Assembly: GCF_023921125.1 (NCBI RefSeq)
Contig: NZ_CP099467.1
Coordinates: 1-64,000 of the forward strand
DNA: 64,000 bases
Reading direction: 5' to 3'
DNA from: Arthrobacter caoxuetaonis
Lineage (GTDB): Bacteria; Actinomycetota; Actinomycetes; Actinomycetales; Micrococcaceae
Numbering within the stretch: position 1 is the stretch's first letter; the number at the start of each line of letters is the position of its first letter. This document shows, piece by piece, positions 23,716-31,980 of this stretch. The notes below the pieces were generated by a model. The model had not been told where the DNA came from, did no database searches, and was given only the letters and a program-made list of their open reading frames with translations. The position numbers and the translations under genes are program-made.

Positions 23716-26304
23716 TTAGTAGTTCCCTCCGAACTCTTCGAACACCTGGGCGATGTCTTCTCCACCGGAGCAGGCCGCCAGACGGTCCTCAACGACGGTC
23801 GATGCACGCCCGGCCAGGTCCAGGCCCTTCAGGATGCCGTTGCTGTTCCGGATGACCGCAGTGACCCGGCGGAATACACCGGGGTTCTCCCGCGCGAACC
23901 TGGCCAGTGCGCTCCACTTGCCGGGGGCGTCGGCGAGGTTGTGGTTGTGCGGGTCCACGAGGTCGACCGCCAGCTCGCCGTCGACCTCGTGGAAGAAGAG
24001 GAAGTCCGGGTACAGGGATTTATCTACTTTTCCTTCGGTGTAGGAGACGGAGAGGCCCTGGGATGCTGATGCCGGGTTGCGGTACCAACCGATGAGCCCG
24101 ACCTGAGCGAGCTCCTTTTCGATGACCTCCCGCTCCCACCCGGTGGCCACCATAGGGAATTTTCCGTCAGCTGCCGCGAAGACGTGGCCGGTGAAGGTCT
24201 CTATGTCCTCGACGCAGGCCTGCACCTTGCCGGGAACGAGCTTCTGGGTTTTGGTCTTCACGGTCTTGGGGAGGGTGAACGTGCCCCTGAGCGGCTGGCC
24301 GTGCGGATGCCAGATCTCATCAAGGGCAGTTTTATCCGCAGTGCCCAACCGTGAGACGGCAGGGTTGAAGGCCTGGCGCCACGAGTCGATCAGGGCTGCC
24401 GCCGAGGCCTCGAGCGTGCTGATGATGTCGTCGTTGGAGGCCATGGCCGAGAGGCGGGTTATGGCTTCCTGGTCATCATCGAGATCCTCGTACAGGGCCG
24501 CATAAAGCCAGGAACCCGAGGCGTCCGGCATCCCCTTGAGAGCTTTGGCCTTCAGCTCTCGCAGATTCTCCGCGGAGGCACGGACCTTCAGCGCTGTCAC
24601 ACCCCTGTCCCTACCGTCGTACTGGTCGTAGCCGACCCGGTCGTAGGTGACCTCCAGGAGACCGTCGGCCTCTTCGTCGATGCCGGTCTTCAGGCGGGCG
24701 TACTCTGCCATCAGGATGGCCGTGACGCGCTGTTCGACTTCTTCTGTGAGAGTGACGCTGGGGTTGAAAGGGTTCTGGATCCCGAGGTTGTCCAGCCGTG
24801 AGCCCAGTGTTGCCAGCCGTGCTGTCTGCGAGGTGAAGAGCTTCCTGGGCTTCGTCTCGGTCGGCAGCTCCAGCTCCCAGAGGGCCTCCGGCAAGCCCGC
24901 GGCGCGTTCGAAGACCACCGGGTTCACCGAGACCGGGATCTCGATGTCGGCGTCGCCCACGAAGGACATGACGACGCGGGCCACTTCATCGCGGCTGTAG
25001 TGCGGCAGGTAGAGGGAGACCGAGTTCAGTTCCTCCAGGCCCGGCTCCTCGATGCGGCCGGCCACCGGGGTGCGGACCATGCGGCCGATGAGCTGGGCGA
25101 TGGCCGTGTGTTCCTTGGCTGCACGGAGGGAGACCATGACTTCAGCGCGCGGGCAGTCCCAGCCGGTGGTCAGGGCCGCTTTGAAGATCACAACGCGGAC
25201 GTGGGTGTTCTCCTCGATCAGTTCCGGGGCCATGTGCGGGATGACGCGGCCGCCGGGAAGGTCGATCGGGGACTTCTCGCCGAAGCTGTGGACGATCGGT
25301 ACCGGAGTGCCCGGCTGGTGCTGCAGCTCCGTCCACTCATCCGTCAGGGAGGCCACGAGCGTTCCAACGGCAGCCGCGGAGATCTTGTCCGGCACCTGGA
25401 TGACCAGCAGCGGATTCACCGAGCGGGCCCTGCCGGAAATGCTCGCCTCTTCGGCCCACAGCTTGTCGTACTCTTTCAGGTCACGGACCGCTGCCCTGAC
25501 CAGGGTGTCATCCGTTGGCTGATTATCGGTGGGATGGTTGACCTGGATGAGGTCCTTGATCATCCCGGATTCACGGACCTTCATGATGTCGGCGCTGACC
25601 TTCATGAGCATCCGGTCGGAATCATTGGACCGCATCGCAGCCTCGAACTTCGCCGGTGTCGCGGAGATGCCGAGCATGACAGCCACCGGCGGATTCACGA
25701 TCGTACGGACAGCCCCGGAGGCATCTGGAACCTCGACCGGGCCTCCGTCCAGGATAGTGCGCATGATGGTCTTCTTGTCGCCGGCCTTGACGGAGGAACC
25801 GCGGTGAGCTTCATCAACGATGAACAGAAAGTCCCGGTTGCGGCGGGCGACAGTGTTGCCAATGGTTTCCCAGAGCGACCAGCGCCGGTTATCGCCCGTG
25901 ACCGTGTGCCCGGTCGCACCTTTGGTGAGCCGGCCGATGTTTAGGAAATGGATCTTCCCCGGCTCCAGGGAATCCCGGTCGTAAGTCGAGTCGATCATCT
26001 CGATCTGCGAAGGCTGAATCACCGAGGAGGCCTTCAGGATCTTGTCCTTGGACTGCTCATTCAGCGACGGGTCATCGGTCAGCCACAGCACAGTGAGATT
26101 CCGATTCGGGGACTGGATACCACCGCCGAACAGCAGCTTCTCCAGGACCGCGGTGGCGACAACAGTCTTGCCGGCGCCGGTCGGAGCCGTCAGGCCCACC
26201 GCGGTGCGGCCGCCGTCGTTGTCGAACATGGCCACAGCTGAGTTCAGACGCTGCACGACGGTATTCGTGACGTCGTGCTGGTAGTCCGTGAGGGTGAATT
26301 TCAC
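23716..26304 (-). CDS. res: Type III-like restriction enzyme, Res subunit
   Basis: The 862-residue SF2 translocase/nuclease works with Mod to cut unmodified DNA. The helicase motifs are in order: APTGAGKT (40-47), DEAH (164-167), SAT (214-216), and QLIGRMVR near residue 430. The C-terminal part has YPDFLFF and then AVDLVDPHNHNLADA. This keeps the first acidic residue of a PD-(D/E)xK-like nuclease but not a standard ExK. I recall similar wording in other actinobacterial Res proteins, so it is probably a family variant. The GTG start overlaps the stop of the middle gene, so all three genes form one operon. Confidence 0.88.
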   Translation of the reverse strand: MKFTLTDYQHDVTNTVVQRLNSAVAMFDNDGGRTAVGLTAPTGAGKTVVATAVLEKLLFGGGIQSPNRNLTVLWLTDDPSLNEQSKDKILKASSVIQPSQIEMIDSTYDRDSLEPGKIHFLNIGRLTKGATGHTVTGDNRRWSLWETIGNTVARRNRDFLFIVDEAHRGSSVKAGDKKTIMRTILDGGPVEVPDASGAVRTIVNPPVAVMLGISATPAKFEAAMRSNDSDRMLMKVSADIMKVRESGMIKDLIQVNHPTDNQPTDDTLVRAAVRDLKEYDKLWAEEASISGRARSVNPLLVIQVPDKISAAAVGTLVASLTDEWTELQHQPGTPVPIVHSFGEKSPIDLPGGRVIPHMAPELIEENTHVRVVIFKAALTTGWDCPRAEVMVSLRAAKEHTAIAQLIGRMVRTPVAGRIEEPGLEELNSVSLYLPHYSRDEVARVVMSFVGDADIEIPVSVNPVVFERAAGLPEALWELELPTETKPRKLFTSQTARLATLGSRLDNLGIQNPFNPSVTLTEEVEQRVTAILMAEYARLKTGIDEEADGLLEVTYDRVGYDQYDGRDRGVTALKVRASAENLRELKAKALKGMPDASGSWLYAALYEDLDDDQEAITRLSAMASNDDIISTLEASAAALIDSWRQAFNPAVSRLGTADKTALDEIWHPHGQPLRGTFTLPKTVKTKTQKLVPGKVQACVEDIETFTGHVFAAADGKFPMVATGWEREVIEKELAQVGLIGWYRNPASASQGLSVSYTEGKVDKSLYPDFLFFHEVDGELAVDLVDPHNHNLADAPGKWSALARFARENPGVFRRVTAVIRNSNGILKGLDLAGRASTVVEDRLAACSGGEDIAQVFEEFGGNY

Positions 26305-26747
26305 TCGGCAGATCCTTTGCTTTCCTGTGACTTAGTACCAAGGGATTCAAGCCAAGTTGGTCGTATGTAGCCGGCGTCGGGCAGAAAGTCCTCGTATCTG
26401 ACCGACAAATTTCTCACTGAAATGGCCGTGGGTAGGTCGAGTTGCGCTGTCCATTGAGACTCGACTAAGAACGTCACATGAGCTTCGATTTCAGGCCGCG
26501 ATGCGCCTGCTAGGTCGATGTCGATTGCTACGTCCTGCCCCTGGCGGGGAAGAAGGTGTCCGGGCAGTCCTTGTGATCTGAGCGCCTTGAGATCCAGGCT
26601 AAGCCGCATTCCTGGGTGACTGTCCGTGCCGAAGACCTGAACCAACACTTGGTTCAGCTTCAGTACTGACCCAGATTCGGTAGCACCGCCCTCCGCTTCT
26701 CCCGCATGCAGCACTATGCCTCTAGCGAGGTTGGTTCCTTTGCGCAA
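26301..26747 (-). CDS. Middle gene of the restriction-modification operon, unknown function
   Basis: The 148-residue product sits between mod and res, 2 bases after mod and overlapping res by 4. TTG 26747 has GGAAGG 7 bases upstream. The sequence is strand-rich (VQVFGTD, AIDIDLAGA, EIEAHVTFLVE, AISVRNLSVRY), with no helices that suggest a DNA-binding fold. Base composition is lower in GC than mod and res, hinting at a separate origin. It may be a specificity or control component; nothing known can be assigned. Confidence 0.7.
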   Translation of the reverse strand: MRKGTNLARGIVLHAGEAEGGATESGSVLKLNQVLVQVFGTDSHPGMRLSLDLKALRSQGLPGHLLPRQGQDVAIDIDLAGASRPEIEAHVTFLVESQWTAQLDLPTAISVRNLSVRYEDFLPDAGYIRPTWLESLGTKSQESKGSAE

Positions 26748-26749
26748 TT

Positions 26750-28792
26750 TCAGTCCTTCCTGTTGACCTGGAATGCCTCCAGGTAGCTGCCGTAGATCCG
26801 TTCGACGTTGATGCCGAGCGGGAAGTGTGATGCTGCTTCGTCGCCGGCGGCATCAGAGTCCGTGACGATGAAGAGGTGGCCAATCACCTGGCCGGTGGAT
26901 TTCAGCTGCTCAGCCAGCGCGCGAGCTCGGCCCGGGGTGAACAGGATGGCTGCAGCACCGGACTCGGAGATGGCGTACCCGTCACGCCTTGCGGCGGCGT
27001 TAATTTCCACGGTCCCGCCGGAGCCCCCGGACTTCAACCAGAACAGGCCAGCCAGGTCCTCAAGTGCACGGCCGGTGACGATCTCCGGCTCCTCCAGATA
27101 GGTCAGCTCGAAGAACGCTGCGTTTGCGGCAAGCCCCTCCGAATAGGTGGACCCGTCCGGGCGGGTGCCGGTGATGACGGTCTCCAGGCGCGGCTTCGTG
27201 ACGTGGTGGAACACGCCGAGTGCTTCGTATTCAGCGTCCCCCGGAGCGTGGCCGGCCATTCGCAGGGCGGCGTCGTCCTTCTTGGACAACTCGTTGTTGG
27301 TCACTAGGATGGCCTGGCGGGTGCCGCCGTCTTCACCGTTGAGCCGGATGACCGCTTCCGCTGTCGTGCCGGAACCGCCGAAGAAGTCCAGGATGACGGC
27401 GTTTTCCGGGACGACCATCCGGAACCAGCGCATCAGGACTTCGTGATCCTTGGGGAAGGGGAAGCGTTTGTCACCCATAACGGTTTTGAGGTGCTTGGTG
27501 GCCCGGATTCGGGGGGAATTGAAAACCGGGCTGGGCAGCACGTCCATTGCCTCGTGCAGAAACACCTTCTTGATTGGCCCGGACTTCGTAAACAGCACGC
27601 GGCCTTCATCCATCCAGTTCTTCAAAGTGGAGGGCTGGACGGTCCACCCCTTAGCTGGCGGATCGAAGGTAGTCCCTGTGGCCGGATCGGTGATCTGGTA
27701 CTTCAGGTTGGGACGGTAGAGGCTGTTGTCCATATTGGTAGTGCAGTAGACGCGCCCCTGGTCATCCACGTGCCGGTAGGCTGACACGCCCTTCGGCAGG
27801 TCTTCCTTGTTGGCCTTAAGGTACTCGCGGAGAGCGCCCTGGACGTCCTCGCGGTTGCGGCCTTCAAGGACTCCGGCACCCAGTGTCACCAGCTCGGGCG
27901 CATGCTTCTTGATGTCCCGGAACCCGTCAAGCAAATCGGCGTCCCTCCCATACACGAGCATGTAGTCGACGCCGCCGGAGGTGAATTTTGAGAGGTTTGA
28001 TCCTTTGTCGTCCCACACCAAGTCCGCGATGAAGTTGCCCTCACCGAACACAGTGTCGGCGAGCATTCGAAGGCGGTGGTGTTCGTTGTCGTCGATGGCC
28101 ATGATGATGACGCCAGTCGGCTTCAGGAGCTGCTTGGCAATGAGCAGGCGCTTCTCCATGAAGGACAGCCACTTGGAGTGCCGGTAGCCGTCTTTGGAGT
28201 CGATGTACCGGTCGTTGTACTTCCAGTCGGCGTTACCGGTGTTGTAGGGCGGGTCGATGTAGATGAGATCGACTTTGCCCGAATGCGTGTACTGGAGAGC
28301 TTCGAGGGCGTGGTAGTTCTCACCGTTGATGATGGTGTGCACGGGAGCGTCCGGGGCACCGCGGCGGACTTCGGAGAGTTTGCGCAGGCCGGGGTACATG
28401 ACGTCGCCGAACTCTTTTGCCACCGTCAGCTGGTCCACCGGGTAGATGGCCTCGTTGCCTTCGTCGTCCACGAGCACCGCGGTGCCGTCGTCCTTGGCGA
28501 GGCGGGCGACCCGGTAGTAGCCGGAGTTCTTGACCGTATTGATGATGACCTTGGATCCGCGCTTTACCTGGTGTTTGGGCAGCCGGATGCCTTCAGGATG
28601 GTGGCGCTCGAAGACCAAACCGAACGTGCGGCCCATCCCGGCGATCTCCCGGGCGAGGTTCTCCCGCAGCGTGGGGTCCGGGATCTGAGCCAGATACCGC
28701 TCCAGGCTGGATGTCTGCGTGGTGGGGAGTGCCGTGAGTTTGTCCGCGGGTGCAGCGCCGGCTGCCAGGGGAGTGGTCATGCCCGGGGACAT
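26750..28792 (-). CDS. mod: Type III-like DNA adenine methyltransferase, Mod subunit
   Basis: The 680-residue product has DPPY (180-183) in LIYIDPPYNTG and, about 290 residues later, the S-adenosylmethionine motif DFFGGSGTT. That order defines beta-class N6-adenine methyltransferases, including type III Mod. The target recognition region lies between the motifs. ATG 28792 is inside a CTACGCATGTCC element. An in-frame ATG at 28780 is equally possible, and neither has a Shine-Dalgarno. It would both modify host sites and recognise DNA for Res. Confidence 0.9.
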   Translation of the reverse strand: MSPGMTTPLAAGAAPADKLTALPTTQTSSLERYLAQIPDPTLRENLAREIAGMGRTFGLVFERHHPEGIRLPKHQVKRGSKVIINTVKNSGYYRVARLAKDDGTAVLVDDEGNEAIYPVDQLTVAKEFGDVMYPGLRKLSEVRRGAPDAPVHTIINGENYHALEALQYTHSGKVDLIYIDPPYNTGNADWKYNDRYIDSKDGYRHSKWLSFMEKRLLIAKQLLKPTGVIIMAIDDNEHHRLRMLADTVFGEGNFIADLVWDDKGSNLSKFTSGGVDYMLVYGRDADLLDGFRDIKKHAPELVTLGAGVLEGRNREDVQGALREYLKANKEDLPKGVSAYRHVDDQGRVYCTTNMDNSLYRPNLKYQITDPATGTTFDPPAKGWTVQPSTLKNWMDEGRVLFTKSGPIKKVFLHEAMDVLPSPVFNSPRIRATKHLKTVMGDKRFPFPKDHEVLMRWFRMVVPENAVILDFFGGSGTTAEAVIRLNGEDGGTRQAILVTNNELSKKDDAALRMAGHAPGDAEYEALGVFHHVTKPRLETVITGTRPDGSTYSEGLAANAAFFELTYLEEPEIVTGRALEDLAGLFWLKSGGSGGTVEINAAARRDGYAISESGAAAILFTPGRARALAEQLKSTGQVIGHLFIVTDSDAAGDEAASHFPLGINVERIYGSYLEAFQVNRKD

Positions 28793-28798
28793 GCGTAG
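28787..28798 (-). promoter_or_regulatory. CTACGCATGTCC element at the mod start
   Basis: 12/12 match. Unlike the other copies, its ATG is itself in frame with the gene. Confidence 0.55.
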
Positions 28799-28871
28799 AG
28801 ATCGGCGTGACGGCCGCGTCCAGCCCGCAGCAAGGGGTCACAGCTGATTAGCCCGGTCTGTTCCGCCCGTG

Positions 28872-28895
28872 AATATGTCGGGCAGCTGACATATT
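28872..28895. promoter_or_regulatory. Palindromic operator candidate between mod and the gene at 28961
   Basis: AATATGTC and GACATATT form perfect 8-base inverted arms around an 8-base spacer, in an AT-richer patch between two divergent genes. Confidence 0.6.
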
Positions 28896-28960
28896 GGGAC
28901 GGATGTCGGTGGCCGCCATTAAAGTCCGAAGTAAATACTCACTGACGTGCGGGGGCACTA

Positions 28961-29227
28961 ATGGACATTCAGACGGCCAAACTCATCATGATGAATGACC
29001 CGGAGATGATGACTCTTCACCGCCGGTTCAACAGCCTGGGGATCACCCGGTTTTTCGTATGGGTGGCCGCAGCCATAATTGTGGTGATTCTGGCTGTCCA
29101 GGGAGAAACCGTTGCCTGGTTTTTGGTGGGTCTTGCGGCATCCCTTGTCACACTGATCTTGAACATTCAGCGCACCAAGATTTCTTCTCTGCAGCGTATG
29201 CGGGCACGCGAGCTCGGGATCCGCTAG
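28961..29227 (+). CDS. Small membrane protein (88 aa)
   Basis: The product has a charged N-terminal helix and two hydrophobic segments (about 30-48 and 52-68), then a basic tail ending in RARELGIR. ATG 28961 follows GCGGGGG. It is transcribed divergently from mod across a palindromic operator candidate. Function is unknown. Confidence 0.65.
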   Translation: MDIQTAKLIMMNDPEMMTLHRRFNSLGITRFFVWVAAAIIVVILAVQGETVAWFLVGLAASLVTLILNIQRTKISSLQRMRARELGIR

Positions 29228-29266
29228 CTGGATCAGGTGCAGCCGGCGGTGAGCGAAGGACCCTTT

Positions 29267-29276
29267 GCCGCACACA
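29267..29276 (+). promoter_or_regulatory. Start-associated element GCCGCACACA
   Basis: 10/10 match on the plus strand, 8 bases before ATG 29285; spacer TAAAGGGT. Confidence 0.75.
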
Positions 29277-29284
29277 TAAAGGGT

Positions 29285-30085
29285 ATGGATACCTTCACCA
29301 TCACCACGACCGTCACGTTCCATCCGCTCCGGGTTCCGCCGCGCTGCCGCAAACCTCGTCGGGTGGAGGAGACCTTCACGGTGACGACTGACATCCCTTC
29401 GGTCACTGCTGCGGATGCACCCGTTGCCTGCATCTTCGATCCCGGCTATCAGCGCCTTACCCACGACGAGACAGATGAGATTGCCCTTCGCACCTTCGAC
29501 GGGTCCTTCTACATCCAGCGCCGCGATGTGAATGCAGGGGACGAGGACTTCCCGTCAGAGCGCACGTGGGAATCGCGGGAGACGGATCAGGTCGCCGCCG
29601 AGCGTGAGGCCCATGGACGGCTGTGGAAGTACCTGGTCATCGACGGGAAGGTCTGGGAGACCATCGGCGAGCCCTACTACTCGGTGAACACCTACGGCAC
29701 CGGTAACAACCACGGCGGAACCGGGCTGAGCCTGAATTTACTGAGCGCAGGCCAGGACGTCTCATCCCTCGATTACGCTGCGACCGAGCTGGAGGCGGCC
29801 ATCGACGGCGCGCTGGAGGTGGCTGAAGCACGCCGGGATACCGAATACTTCGAGCACATCCGCAGCTTCAAGGGCGTGAACGTTATCCTGCCCGAGGCGT
29901 TCCGCATCATCCCGCGGGACATGCGGAAGACCAGCAAGGAAGCTGAGGTGCGGGTGGTTGCAGATGCCATGTCCGCCGCGCTCTCCGGCCCCCTTGACCG
30001 TGAGAAGATCCGGACGGTCCGCGAAGCCCTCAAGGAACTGGAAGACATCATGTTCAACCACGGGATCGACGAGGTCTCCCGGTAG
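29285..30085 (+). CDS. Hypothetical protein under a start-associated element
   Basis: The 266-residue product has a strand-rich N-terminal third rich in Thr and Val (DTFTITTTVTF, ETFTVTTDIP), an acidic middle and a helical C-terminal third. No tag and no recognised domain. The open frame continues upstream, but ATG 29285 is selected because it lies exactly 8 bases from the element. This is the clearest use of the element on the plus strand, so the element follows the gene's direction rather than the replicon's. Confidence 0.65.
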   Translation: MDTFTITTTVTFHPLRVPPRCRKPRRVEETFTVTTDIPSVTAADAPVACIFDPGYQRLTHDETDEIALRTFDGSFYIQRRDVNAGDEDFPSERTWESRETDQVAAEREAHGRLWKYLVIDGKVWETIGEPYYSVNTYGTGNNHGGTGLSLNLLSAGQDVSSLDYAATELEAAIDGALEVAEARRDTEYFEHIRSFKGVNVILPEAFRIIPRDMRKTSKEAEVRVVADAMSAALSGPLDREKIRTVREALKELEDIMFNHGIDEVSR

Positions 30086-30095
30086 CGGCCTGCCT

Positions 30096-31286
30096 TTAGC
30101 TGGCCAGTTCAGCCCGCCGGTGCCGAAGTTCCCGTTCGGCACCGCGCAGGGGCGAACCCACTACGGGGATGTCCTGGAGGTTGACCGTGGCGGCCGCGGC
30201 CAGGGCGATCTTATTGGCTGACTGTGCCGCACGCTCGGGCAGGAGGATGGATTCGGCGAACTCTGCCCAGTGCCTGGCTTTGAGGCCTTTGGTTCGGCCG
30301 GCGATGCTCAGGGCCATGGTGTCGTCCCCGTAAAGCAGTGTGCACGGCACATCGTAGACCGGGGCGACTGCGAAGTCCCCTCCGCTGCCCAGGATGGAAA
30401 TGTTCTTGGCATGCAGGTCGCCGTTTCCGGTAAGCCAGGCGAACATCAGCTGCAGGTACAGGTTTCGGGCTGCGACCGGGCGGGCCCGGCAGACGGCGGC
30501 CAATGCGTTGACAGCGTCCTCCGCGGCCACGTTGTACTTCGATGCCGGCGGCAGCCCCATGACCTGGGTTGCGTCTTCCATGGGCATGCGTGTCCAGGTC
30601 TTCGCGTCAGCGCTGCGCCGGTCGAACCGTTCAACGAGCAGCCCGGATGAACCGTGGCGGTCCTTCACCACACTAGCTTTGGACACGGGGATCTTCAGCG
30701 CCTTGGCGGCCGTGAGGTGCAGTGCTTCGTTGACGACCAGATGCGGGTAGACGGGCGGATCCAGCTTCAGGATGTAGCGGTTCCGGCGCATCGCCAGGGG
30801 AGCGGTCAGCATCGACGGGCTGATCTTGTCCTGGACTCCCGGCAGGCCATGCAGGTCAAGTGCCGCGGCAAGCTCCTTGAAGTCCAGATCTTCGGTGTCT
30901 CCGGCGTCGGCCAGCACGTCCGGCTCCCGGGGCTCTTCGCCGGCCGGCACGATCTGGACATCGCCCGGAACGTCCGCCCCGACGGCGAGCAAGAGCGTGA
31001 GTTCATCATCTGCGCTGGTCTTGACTGCGCTGCGCAGGGTCGTGAGGCGGTGCCCCTCGGGCAGGAGCCCGGCAAAGAAGGGTGGCAGGGCGCCGTGCGC
31101 CGTCGTGACGGGTTCCGGTACGGCCGGCAGGGTGGTGGCGACCGCGGGCCCGCTGGAGTCCAGGTAGCCGGGAAGGTATTCGAAGACGGTTCCGCCGTCC
31201 GAGGCCCGGGAGATGGTTCCCGCGTGCCGTCCGGCTTTGTAGACGTCGGCTGCCGGGAGGAAGCGCAGCTGTTCGATTGAGGCCAT
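30096..31286 (-). CDS. hipA: HipA-like Ser/Thr kinase toxin
   Basis: The 396-residue product carries the HipA kinase core GNGDLHAKN (287-295, catalytic D290, H292, N295) and the Mg-binding YDV of APVYDVP about 20 residues later. The N-terminal lobe has LPPFFAGLLPEGHRL, typical of HipA. HipA proteins phosphorylate translation factors, classically glutamyl-tRNA synthetase, causing growth arrest. The glycine-rich ATP loop in the middle is poorly defined compared with the second HipA at 41174. The ATG overlaps the hipB stop by one base. Confidence 0.88.
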   Translation of the reverse strand: MASIEQLRFLPAADVYKAGRHAGTISRASDGGTVFEYLPGYLDSSGPAVATTLPAVPEPVTTAHGALPPFFAGLLPEGHRLTTLRSAVKTSADDELTLLLAVGADVPGDVQIVPAGEEPREPDVLADAGDTEDLDFKELAAALDLHGLPGVQDKISPSMLTAPLAMRRNRYILKLDPPVYPHLVVNEALHLTAAKALKIPVSKASVVKDRHGSSGLLVERFDRRSADAKTWTRMPMEDATQVMGLPPASKYNVAAEDAVNALAAVCRARPVAARNLYLQLMFAWLTGNGDLHAKNISILGSGGDFAVAPVYDVPCTLLYGDDTMALSIAGRTKGLKARHWAEFAESILLPERAAQSANKIALAAAATVNLQDIPVVGSPLRGAERELRHRRAELAS

Positions 31287-31483
31287 CAGAGGGCCTTCAC
31301 ATGGAGGCCGACGGTGTTGGCCACGGCGATGACTGAACCCAGTGAGGGGTTGCCGACGCCGGACTCGATGGCGCGGACGGTGCGCTCAGCTACCCCTGAG
31401 AGGTCCGCAGCGTCCTTCTGGGTGATCCCGGCACGACGTCGTGCATCACGTATGGCCTGGCCTATGGCCTCGAAGTCCGGCAC
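31286..31483 (-). CDS. hipB: HipB-like XRE antitoxin
   Basis: The 65-residue product is almost entirely a helix-turn-helix (ITQKDAADLSGVAERTVRAI and PSLGSVIAVANTVGL), as in HipB. It should neutralise the kinase and bind the operators upstream. GTG 31483 has GGAGGA 5 bases before it. It overlaps hipA and is expected to be the first gene of a two-gene operon controlled by three palindromes at 31497-31633. Confidence 0.88.
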   Translation of the reverse strand: MPDFEAIGQAIRDARRRAGITQKDAADLSGVAERTVRAIESGVGNPSLGSVIAVANTVGLHVKAL

Positions 31484-31496
31484 AACTTCCTCCTAC

Positions 31497-31633
31497 CGGC
31501 AACAAGCTGCCGTTTTCATCGAATCCTGACGTGATCCTCCCATGCTAAGTCCAAATAGGCAATATCTTGCCGATTCCCGGCATACGAGTGCTTGAGGAAC
31601 CCTGCGTGACCAACAACCGGCAGCATCTTGCCG
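31497..31633. promoter_or_regulatory. Three HipB operator palindromes
   Basis: 16-bp sites at 31497-31512, 31557-31572 and 31618-31633 share (C/A)GGCA-N6-TGCCG, with steps of 60 and 61 bases. The outer two sites carry GGCA(G/A)..TCTTGCCG or close variants. The first abuts the hipB Shine-Dalgarno. Confidence 0.75.
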
Positions 31634-31702
31634 CCCAGCCAGCGGGGGAGCGGGCATGATGGATATGCCGGGCAGAGAGTCCGCGCAACGGAAAGGGCTG
31701 TT

Positions 31703-31933
31703 ATGGGAGCGATCAAGCACGGGAAAACCGGAACCAGCATGGTCCTGGCCGGCCGGCGCCCCCAGCAGCCCGAACCTGAGCGCAATAAGGACGAATGCCC
31801 GAAGTGCAAGTCCGGACGCCGAAGCCCGTGCGTGGACTACATCTGGGTGAAATCCAAACGGAAATTTCAGGTCAAGAAGCGCATGGTTACCCACCGGACC
31901 GCCGGCGACATGGACACACCGCAGCAGGACTGA
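31703..31933 (+). CDS. Small basic protein with Cys pairs (76 aa)
   Basis: The product is very basic, with CPKC and a later cysteine (RRSPC) that could bind one zinc. Lys/Arg clusters near the end (KSKRKFQVKKR) suggest nucleic-acid binding. GAAAGGG precedes ATG 31703 at a suitable distance. The longer upstream frame has no better start. It lies 47 bases before the nuclease gene and is divergent from hipBA. Confidence 0.6.
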   Translation: MGAIKHGKTGTSMVLAGRRPQQPEPERNKDECPKCKSGRRSPCVDYIWVKSKRKFQVKKRMVTHRTAGDMDTPQQD

Positions 31934-31968
31934 CCTGGGTCCGATGCTCAGCTGACCTGCGGTGATGC

Positions 31969-31974
31969 TATGTT
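31969..31974 (+). promoter_or_regulatory. -10 element of a leaderless promoter
   Basis: TATGTT, 6 bases before ATG 31981. Confidence 0.5.
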
Positions 31975-31980
31975 CCCTGC

